Positions 57,730 through 64,000 of a DNA stretch of 64,000 bases are shown here, one piece after another. Made by a program: the position numbers and the translations under genes. This DNA is from Paraliobacillus salinarum (lineage in GTDB: Bacteria > Bacillota > Bacilli > Bacillales > Amphibacillaceae). Location of the stretch: positions 1-64,000 of the forward strand of contig NZ_JACEFA010000001.1 in NCBI RefSeq assembly GCF_014083865.1, given 5' to 3'. The stretch's first letter is position 1, and the number at the start of each line of letters is the position of its first letter. The notes below the pieces were generated by a model. The model was given only the letters and a program-made list of their open reading frames with translations, ran no database searches and was not told the DNA's origin.

Positions 57730-57996
57730 ATGGGTTTATATGGAATTATTATGAGTTTAATTGACTTATATAGTATGGCATTGGTCATCTATATACTTAT
57801 GTCATGGTTTCCTGGAGCAAGAGAATCGTCCATTGGGGAGTTTTTAGCCAAGATTTGTGAACCTTATTTGGAGCCGTTTCGTAAAATAATCCCTCCAATT
57901 GGAATGCTTGATATTTCACCTATTGTAGCTATTTTAGTATTGACCTATCTTATTCCAAATGGTATTAGAGTACTGTTTAGCTGGTTTATTTGGTAA
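57730..57996 (+). CDS. ylmG: YggT family membrane protein YlmG
   Basis: An 88-residue protein with two membrane segments (about 5-26 and 65-85) of the YggT family, typical [45 protein letters not shown]. Function unclear; homologues affect cell division and nucleoid or plastid organisation. I start at ATG 57730 after AAGGGTGG, five bases past the sepF stop, rather than at the GTG 57718 inside sepF. Confidence 0.9.
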   Translation: MGLYGIIMSLIDLYSMALVIYILMSWFPGARESSIGEFLAKICEPYLEPFRKIIPPIGMLDISPIVAILVLTYLIPNGIRVLFSWFIW

Positions 57997-58037
57997 AAGT
58001 AAGAGGTTTATTTAACGAAAAGTAGTGTGGTGAGCAA

Positions 58038-58811
58038 ATGGATATATACCAGCATTTTAGAAAAGATGAGCAACCATTTATTGATCAAGTGTTAACTTGG
58101 AAAGAGCAAGTGGAAATTCAGCATCGTACTAAACACAGTGATTTTTTAGATCCGCGTGAGCAACAAATCTTTAAAAGCTTAATCGGAAATGATGAACAAT
58201 TTAACATTAAGTTTTTTGGTGGAGCTGAACAAACAGAAAGACAACAAGCGATCTTAGCTCCTTTTTATCATACCATTGATCGTTCTGATTTTCCGATTAC
58301 ATTGTTGCAAGCGAGTTATCCAAAAAAATTTGTTGCAATACAACATCGTGATGTATTAGGTGCATTCCTTTCACAAGGATTGATCAGACGTAAATTAGGA
58401 GATATTGTAATTGATGACCACCATATTCAAATCGCAGTATCTGAGGATATAGCTTCTTTTGTTGAAATGAATGTTAATTCAATAAAGAAAGCATCGATAC
58501 AATGGAATAAGGTGCCGCTTGATAAAGCCATAGAGAGTAAAGAACAATGGCATGCACGACAGGCTACTGTGAGCAGTTTGCGATTAGATGTATTGATGAA
58601 AGAAATATACCGTGTTTCTAGGCAAACTGCATCAGAAGCGATAGCAAAAGGTCTTATTAAGGTTAATTTTAAAAAAGTAGAAAATCCTGCTTTTCTTGTT
58701 GAATCGGGTGATATCTTTTCTTTTAGAGGAAAAGGTCGGAGTAAATTAGTGGAAGTATTAGGTCAATCCAAAAAAGATAAATGGATTATTAAATATTATA
58801 TTTTAGCTTAA
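58038..58811 (+). CDS. ylmH: S4-domain RNA-binding protein YlmH
   Basis: A 257-residue protein: an N-terminal region of two small domains and a C-terminal S4 RNA-binding domain (about 180-240; SSLRLDVLMKEIYRVSRQTASEAIAKGLIKVNFK). B. subtilis YlmH has recently been implicated in ribosome-associated quality control, like its relative RqcP. Start ATG follows GTGGTGAG. The family and location are clear; the exact role rests on homology. Confidence 0.9.
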   Translation: MDIYQHFRKDEQPFIDQVLTWKEQVEIQHRTKHSDFLDPREQQIFKSLIGNDEQFNIKFFGGAEQTERQQAILAPFYHTIDRSDFPITLLQASYPKKFVAIQHRDVLGAFLSQGLIRRKLGDIVIDDHHIQIAVSEDIASFVEMNVNSIKKASIQWNKVPLDKAIESKEQWHARQATVSSLRLDVLMKEIYRVSRQTASEAIAKGLIKVNFKKVENPAFLVESGDIFSFRGKGRSKLVEVLGQSKKDKWIIKYYILA

Positions 58812-58898
58812 TGAGGCAGGAATTTCTCTATAAATGTCGAAATATATCTACAATGACAAGAAAAAATTTAAACAACACTTCATAAGGAGGTGGCCATT

Positions 58899-59414
58899 GT
58901 GCCATTAACACCATTGGATATTCATAATAAAGAGTTTACACGTGGATTTAGAGGCTATGACGAAGATGAAGTTAACGAATTTTTAGATCAGGTAATTAAA
59001 GATTACGAAATTGTTATGCGTGAGAAGAAAGAATTAAAACAACAAGTAGATGACATGAAAGACAGGTTAGGTCATTTTTCAAATATCGAGGAAACATTAA
59101 ATAAATCGATCTTAATTGCCCAAGAAACTGCTGAAGAAGTAAAAGGAAATGCTACAAAAGAATCTAAATTAATTATTAAAGAGGCTGAAAAAAATGCTGA
59201 TCGAATTATTAATGAAGCATTACAAAAGTCTCGTCGAATTGCAATTGAAGTTGAAGAACTCAAGAAACAAGCAAAAGTATTCCGTACGCGTTTAAAAATG
59301 CTTGTTGAAGCTCAATTAGAGTTAATTGAGAACGATGATTGGGATGGATTACTTGATACAGCAATGGACGATGCGTATCCAGAGCAAGAAGAATCAGAAG
59401 CAAATAATTATTAG
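58899..59414 (+). CDS. divIVA: DivIVA, polar/septal curvature protein
   Basis: A 171-residue coiled-coil scaffold that gathers at negatively curved membrane. The N-terminal domain (MPLTPLDIHNKEFTRGFRGYDEDEVNEFLDQV, with Phe and Arg that insert in the membrane) is followed by coiled coil (about 30-150) and an acidic tail. I start at GTG 58899 after AAGGAGGTG because this gives the conserved MPLTP start; a GTG nine bases upstream lies in that site. Confidence 0.95.
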   Translation: MPLTPLDIHNKEFTRGFRGYDEDEVNEFLDQVIKDYEIVMREKKELKQQVDDMKDRLGHFSNIEETLNKSILIAQETAEEVKGNATKESKLIIKEAEKNADRIINEALQKSRRIAIEVEELKKQAKVFRTRLKMLVEAQLELIENDDWDGLLDTAMDDAYPEQEESEANNY

Positions 59415-59499
59415 TCCTTGACGTTTTAAGTATTTTTACATATAATTCATTCACATAAGGTGAAAATAGAATTCATAATTGAAATAGCAATGATAGGGA

Positions 59500-59735
59500 G
59501 AGTAAAATAAGAAACACTGTTGAAGCGAGTTAGGAAATGGTGAAAGCCTAATACAGTCTCTTATTTGAAGATCACCCTTTAGCTTCTCGTTTGAAAGAAG
59601 AGTAAAATGAGACGTCCACATCACGTTACGATGCCGAGTGGATGAAGATATAGTTAGTTATCTTCATTTATGAAGGGTGGTACCACGAGTCTTCTCGTCC
59701 CTTGCTGGGATGCAGAGGACTCTTTTTGTTTGTAA
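59500..59735 (+). promoter_or_regulatory. T-box leader of ileS (isoleucine, AUC specifier)
   Basis: The T-box core AAGGGTGGTACCACG is at 59673-59687, containing the TGG bulge that reads the tRNA CCA end. Upstream, AAATAAGA (near 59506) pairs with TCTTATTT (59558-59565) at the base of stem I, and an ATC in GAAGATCACCC (59571-59573) is the likely specifier for tRNA-Ile. After the T-box, a hairpin of GAGTC...CTC arms with T-run (59686-59730) forms the terminator that uncharged tRNA-Ile would disrupt. Gap 59415-59499 holds nothing else evident. Confidence 0.95.
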
Positions 59736-59792
59736 AACTAACAATCAATTTGAATAAACAAACTATACAAAAGTAAAATAGGAGGAAATCAA

Positions 59793-62546
59793 ATGGATTA
59801 CAAAGATACGTTATTAATGCCACAAACGGCATTTCCCATGAGAGGGAATTTGCCGAATAAAGAGCCAAAAATGCAAGAAGAATGGGAAGAGAGCAATTTA
59901 TACCAACAAATACAAAAACGTACAGAAGGAAGACCTTTATTTGTCTTACATGACGGACCACCGTATGCGAATGGTGACATCCACATGGGGCACGCTCTAA
60001 ATAAAGTTTTAAAAGACTTTATCGTTAAATATAAATCAATGAGTGGTTTTCATGCACCGTATGTACCAGGATGGGATACACATGGATTACCAATTGAGCA
60101 AGCTTTAGCGAAGAAAAAAGTAAATCGCAAAAAAATGACTACAGCAGAATTTAGAACTAAATGTGAAGAGTATGCGTTGAAACAAGTAGATAATCAGCGA
60201 ACACAATTTAAACAACTAGGTGTGCGTGGCGATTGGGATCATCCGTACATTACCTTAAATAAAGAATATGAAGCAGCACAAATTGAAGTGTTTGGTGAAA
60301 TGGCTAAAAAAGGATACATTTATAAAGGGTTAAAACCTGTTTACTGGTCACCTTCATCTGAATCAGCGCTTGCAGAAGCTGAGATTGAATATCAAGATAA
60401 GCGTTCTGCTTCTATTTATGTAGCGTTTGATGTAAAAGAACCTGGTACATTACTGGACGGTGATGAGAAGTTCATTATTTGGACGACGACACCATGGACA
60501 ATACCAGCAAACTTAGCAATTGCGCTTCATCCTGAGCTTTCCTACGCAGTGGTAAAAGTAGCTGATCAGAAGTATATTGTTGCAGAAGATATGATTGATC
60601 AGATTGCGGAAGTGTTAACTTGGGAAAATCCTGAAACGGTAAAAACGTTTAAAGGTAAAGATGCAGAGAAGTTAGTCGCTAAGCATCCATTGTATGATCG
60701 TGATTCTCTTGTTATTTTAGGTGATCATGTAACAACAGAAAGTGGTACCGGTCTGGTTCATACTGCACCAGGACACGGGGAAGATGACTTTAATATCGCT
60801 AAGCAATACGGGTTAGATGTGTTATGTCCAGTAGATGAAAAAGGTGTATTTACGGATGAAGCACCAGGATTTGAAGGCTTGTTTTATGATTCAGCAAATA
60901 AAGAGATTACTCAAAAGCTTGAAGAGTTAGGTGCATTACTACACCTTAACTTCATTACACACTCTTATCCACATGATTGGCGCACAAAAAAACCAACTAT
61001 TTTCCGCGCGACAAATCAGTGGTTCGCATCAATTAAAGACTTTAGAGAAGATATTTTAGCTGAAATTAACCGAATTAACTGGTTGCCAAAGTGGGGCGAA
61101 ACACGCCTGTATAATATGGTTCGTGATCGAGCAGATTGGTGTATTTCTCGTCAACGTACATGGGGTGTGCCTATTCCAGTATTCTATGGCGAAGACAGAA
61201 CACCAATCATTACAGATGAGACAATTCAACATGTTTCTAAATTATTTAGAGAGCATGGTTCTAATATTTGGTTTGAATGGGATGCAAAAGATTTATTGCC
61301 AGAAGGTTTCACATCAGAGCATAGTCCTAATGGCACATTCACAAAAGAAATGGATATTATGGATGTATGGTTTGATTCTGGTTCCTCGCATCAAGGTGTA
61401 CTAGAAGAAAGACCAGAATTACGTCGTCCTGCAGATGTTTATTTAGAAGGGTCTGATCAATACCGTGGTTGGTTTAATTCATCTATTTCAACTGCAGTTG
61501 CAGTGACAGGAAAATCGCCATATGAAACAGTAATCAGTCATGGATTTGCTTTAGATGGTAAAGGTCGTAAAATGAGTAAATCTGTCGGTAATGTAGTTGT
61601 ACCGTCTAAGATTATGAAGCAATATGGTGCAGATATTCTTCGTCTATGGGTTGCATCTGTAGACTATCAAGCAGATGTACGAATTTCTGATGAGATAATC
61701 AAGCAGACTTCGGAAGGGTATCGTAAAATCCGAAACACATTCCGCTTCTTACTTGGTAACTTAGCAGATTTTGATCCTAAGAAACATGTGGTAGAGGATG
61801 ATCAGTTGCAAGAAGTAGATCGATATATGCTACTTCGATTACAACAATTAATTAAAAAAGTTACAAAAGCTTATGATGCGTATGATTTCTCTACTGTTTA
61901 TCATTCTATTCATCATTTTTGTTCCATTGAGTTAAGTGCATTCTATTTAGATTTTGCGAAAGATGTATTGTACATTGAAGCTCAAGACAGTGATAGACGT
62001 CGAAGCATTCAAACGGTTTATTATGAAATAATCCACAGCTTGGTGAAATTACTTACACCAATTCTTACGCATACTGCTGAAGAAACATGGGAGTTTATTC
62101 CTGGTGTAGAAGAAGAAAAAGCGCAGTTAACGGATATGCCTGTTGCTCGTGATATTGCTAATCAAGTAGAACTACAAAAAAAATGGGATCTATTTATGAA
62201 TGTGCGTGATGACGTGTTAAAAGCATTAGAAGAAGCACGTGTTGAAAAGATTATCGGAAAATCTTTAGAAGCAAAATTAAAGATTGTAGCTAAAGATCAA
62301 CAAACAAAAGATCTTTTAGAAAATATCGAGCATTTGCACCAATTATTTATTGTTTCTGAAGTGGAGTTAACTTCTGAATTAACTGACGGAACAGATTATG
62401 AATTAGTTACCGTTAAGGTTGAGAAGCATGAAGGTGAAAAATGTGAGCGTTGTTGGGTAGCTGCTGATTCTGTTGGAGAAGTTGCTGAACATCCGGGGTT
62501 ATGTGTTCGTTGTGCATCGATTGTTAAAGAACACTATCAAGATTAA
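59793..62546 (+). CDS. ileS: isoleucyl-tRNA synthetase
   Basis: A class I synthetase of 917 residues. The HIGH motif appears as HMGH in [14 protein letters not shown] (about 57-70), the KMSKS motif as [10 protein letters not shown] near residue 594, an editing (CP1) domain lies between, and a C-terminal zinc finger has CERCW and CVRC (about 880-905). Length and zinc motif match the bacterial mupirocin-sensitive type. Start ATG follows AGGAGG. It is controlled by the T-box leader in front. Confidence 0.97.
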   Translation: MDYKDTLLMPQTAFPMRGNLPNKEPKMQEEWEESNLYQQIQKRTEGRPLFVLHDGPPYANGDIHMGHALNKVLKDFIVKYKSMSGFHAPYVPGWDTHGLPIEQALAKKKVNRKKMTTAEFRTKCEEYALKQVDNQRTQFKQLGVRGDWDHPYITLNKEYEAAQIEVFGEMAKKGYIYKGLKPVYWSPSSESALAEAEIEYQDKRSASIYVAFDVKEPGTLLDGDEKFIIWTTTPWTIPANLAIALHPELSYAVVKVADQKYIVAEDMIDQIAEVLTWENPETVKTFKGKDAEKLVAKHPLYDRDSLVILGDHVTTESGTGLVHTAPGHGEDDFNIAKQYGLDVLCPVDEKGVFTDEAPGFEGLFYDSANKEITQKLEELGALLHLNFITHSYPHDWRTKKPTIFRATNQWFASIKDFREDILAEINRINWLPKWGETRLYNMVRDRADWCISRQRTWGVPIPVFYGEDRTPIITDETIQHVSKLFREHGSNIWFEWDAKDLLPEGFTSEHSPNGTFTKEMDIMDVWFDSGSSHQGVLEERPELRRPADVYLEGSDQYRGWFNSSISTAVAVTGKSPYETVISHGFALDGKGRKMSKSVGNVVVPSKIMKQYGADILRLWVASVDYQADVRISDEIIKQTSEGYRKIRNTFRFLLGNLADFDPKKHVVEDDQLQEVDRYMLLRLQQLIKKVTKAYDAYDFSTVYHSIHHFCSIELSAFYLDFAKDVLYIEAQDSDRRRSIQTVYYEIIHSLVKLLTPILTHTAEETWEFIPGVEEEKAQLTDMPVARDIANQVELQKKWDLFMNVRDDVLKALEEARVEKIIGKSLEAKLKIVAKDQQTKDLLENIEHLHQLFIVSEVELTSELTDGTDYELVTVKVEKHEGEKCERCWVAADSVGEVAEHPGLCVRCASIVKEHYQD

Positions 62547-62636
62547 TTGTCAGCAACAGACCTTGCTTGAGAACTTAAACAAAATTAATAAGCTTTAAAA
62601 AAGATATGAAAGAAAGATACGAACTTATATTAATGT

Positions 62637-62756
62637 TGTGGAAATACACTCCATTTCCGCAACCACGTTCTCAATTAACTCCGTAAAGTAAAGAGCACTT
62701 TACGGAGTGGAACTTCAGTTCTCGCTGTTCCTGCCGAAGTGTTGTGTGTTTCCACA
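62637..62756. repeat. structured palindromic element, possible MITE or intergenic repeat
   Basis: Outer arms TGTGGAAATACAC (62637-62649) and GTGTGTTTCCACA (62744-62756) are complementary at 12 of 13 positions over 120 bases. Between them are a perfect 11-bp hairpin ACTCCGTAAAG/CTTTACGGAGT (62678-62708) and a smaller one with ACTTC/GAAGT ends (62712-62740). Together they can fold as a branched structure. No ORF is present. GC content looks higher than in neighbouring intergenic DNA. The rest of the 62547-62857 gap shows only the terminator that follows. Confidence 0.6.
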
Positions 62757-62780
62757 GCAAATATATTAGTTCAAACAAGT

Positions 62781-62822
62781 AGACGAACTTTAATTCTCTT
62801 CAGAATAAAAGTTCGTCTTTTG
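62781..62822. terminator. bidirectional terminator before the MFS gene
   Basis: AGACGAACTTTAATTC pairs with GAATAAAAGTTCGTCT (one mismatch) around a six-base loop, then T-rich sequence. It lies between ileS and the convergent transporter gene. Confidence 0.88.
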
Positions 62823-62857
62823 TCTATTATATATTTGCTTTACCTTAAGCTATCTTT

Positions 62858-64000
62858 TTAGGTTGCTTGTGCATCTCTTCTGGCTTTTAAATCATTCATA
62901 ATGTACTTCATAATGATAAATCCAGTTAAGCCACAAAGCATAATTAAGATAGACATCGTCTCCTTAGAGAAAATCCCACCAAGTGTAACAAAAAAGGAAC
63001 TAATCATCATGGAACCGTTAAAAACTAAACCGTATACAGCCATATAAGAACTTCGCTTATCATCTGTAGGTATACTTGCAAGGAAATCAGACTGGATTGG
63101 CACACGCATCAATTCTCCAACGGTAGCGAGTATCATAAATCCAAATAATACCCAAACATTATCAAAAAAGCTTATACCAACATATCCCATTGTGAAAATG
63201 GCAATAGACCATAAGAAGGTGTTCCCTTCATTAAAACGAGATACAAGTTTTGTAATGAATACAGTTAAAACAACAACGATAATTGTATTTTCAGATTTTA
63301 AGAAACCTACCATTTCAACGCCTGATACTCCAAAACCAAATATCTCTTGTACTGGCATGTCATTGTCTAATCGAATAGCAATATAATTTTCAAGTTGATT
63401 TTCAATGGATTGAATGAGCAGGCCAGCAAATACAAATAGAATAAAAAGCTTATCTCCTGCGACATTTTTATAGCTATGAAACATTTGTTTTAACACGTTT
63501 TTATTGTCGATTGTGACTGATTTATCCATCGTTTCAGAAATGAAAAAGATAATCAGTATGTTAGAAGCAACACTTGTCATGGTCATAGTTAATAACAGTT
63601 CAAATAAATAATCATTAAAAGTTAATGCTCCTAGTATTCCACCGACCGCAAATGCAAGATTAAAACTCCAATATAATAAGGCATACACACCTTTTCTTTC
63701 ATTTGGTTTAGTAATATCAATAATCATAGCATCGGCTGCAGGCCCATCTAATCCAAAAGAAGCGGTAATTAAAATTGCCATAACAAATGTGATTTCAGGA
63801 GAGAGCCAAATAGCAGAGTTGGCAAATGTCATGATCGCAAAAGCAACCATACGAATAATACCAGCTATAACCATCAACTTTTTTCGCCCAATTAAATCAG
63901 AATAATATCCACCATATAACCCTACAACTAAACTGATTAGTACATTAACAATCAGAAGAATCCCAGTAATGGTAGCTCCAAAATAGTTTGCAAAATAAAT
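62858..64000 (-). CDS. MFS transporter, partial (cut by window end)
   Basis: A major facilitator superfamily protein. The frame is open from its stop to the right edge, so the N-terminus is missing; the visible part is 380 codons. The loop motif GGYYSDLIGRKK (near 63,880-63,920, read on the minus strand) is the MFS motif A between membrane segments 2 and 3, and about ten further hydrophobic segments follow. The substrate is not recognisable; the family includes many drug and sugar exporters. The TTG at 63877 is internal, not the start. Confidence 0.85.
   Translation of the reverse strand: MYFANYFGATITGILLIVNVLISLVVGLYGGYYSDLIGRKKLMVIAGIIRMVAFAIMTFANSAIWLSPEITFVMAILITASFGLDGPAADAMIIDITKPNERKGVYALLYWSFNLAFAVGGILGALTFNDYLFELLLTMTMTSVASNILIIFFISETMDKSVTIDNKNVLKQMFHSYKNVAGDKLFILFVFAGLLIQSIENQLENYIAIRLDNDMPVQEIFGFGVSGVEMVGFLKSENTIIVVVLTVFITKLVSRFNEGNTFLWSIAIFTMGYVGISFFDNVWVLFGFMILATVGELMRVPIQSDFLASIPTDDKRSSYMAVYGLVFNGSMMISSFFVTLGGIFSKETMSILIMLCGLTGFIIMKYIMNDLKARRDAQAT

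Overview
The window is a low-GC, endospore-forming Firmicute chromosome. Gene order follows the Bacillus subtilis ykqC-pdh-yla-ylb-dcw-spoIIG-ylm-ileS region almost gene for gene. The σE/σG locus, SpoVD/SpoVE, YlbJ, SpoIIGA, the spore lipoprotein YlaJ, a meso-DAP-type MurE (DNPR motif) and the bacillithiol enzyme BshC all point to Bacillaceae. The genus is not resolved; something near the halotolerant Oceanobacillus/Virgibacillus/Gracilibacillus group is a guess. I see no rRNA, tRNA, CRISPR array, prophage or defence island. This is mostly core genome, with one insertion sequence cut by the left edge.

Layout. 1-228: end of an IS3-family element. 333-4794: KtrC potassium-channel regulator, RNase J1, RNA polymerase epsilon, peptide deformylase and a YkyA lipoprotein. 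5171-10268: pyruvate dehydrogenase operon pdhABCD, with an E2 carrying two lipoyl domains of identical protein sequence. 10443-17962: polysaccharide deacetylase lipoprotein, SpeA-type decarboxylase, YktA, YktB, SuhB, YlaI, an unknown small membrane protein, YlaJ, YlaN and FtsW. 18137-22011: heme O synthase CtaB and CtaM, an Eis-like acetyltransferase and a YtvI-type membrane protein. 22272-33896: the ylb block (CBS protein, YlbD, YlbE, RicF, YlbG, RsmD, CoaD, YlbJ, YlbL, TmcAL, YlbN, L32, GerR, PanE, DUF3397, BshC).

34090-52462 is the division and cell-wall (dcw) cluster: mraZ, rsmH, ftsL, pbpB, spoVD, murE, murF, mraY, murD, spoVE, divIB, ylxW, ylxX, sbp, ftsA, ftsZ. It contains murF but lacks murG and murB between spoVE and divIB, where there is a terminator and a fresh promoter instead. 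52695-55267 is spoIIGA-sigE-sigG. 55428-59414 is ylmC, ylmD, ylmE, sepF, ylmG, ylmH, divIVA. A T-box leader then precedes ileS (59793-62546). The right end holds an unexplained structured repeat-like element and an MFS transporter cut by the window edge.

The genes join growth, division and sporulation. Regulatory sites I could read directly fit this: a three-repeat MraZ operator before mraZ, a σH-type promoter before ftsAZ, a long-spacer Spo0A-type promoter before spoIIGA, a near-consensus σF promoter before sigG, σE/σK-like -10 boxes before ylbD and gerR, and an isoleucine T-box. I did not find a convincing new multi-gene system. The items most worth a second look are the duplicated lipoyl domain, two genes that appear to start at AUU, the 62.6-kb structured element, two unlisted small ORFs, and several perfect palindromes in intergenic DNA.
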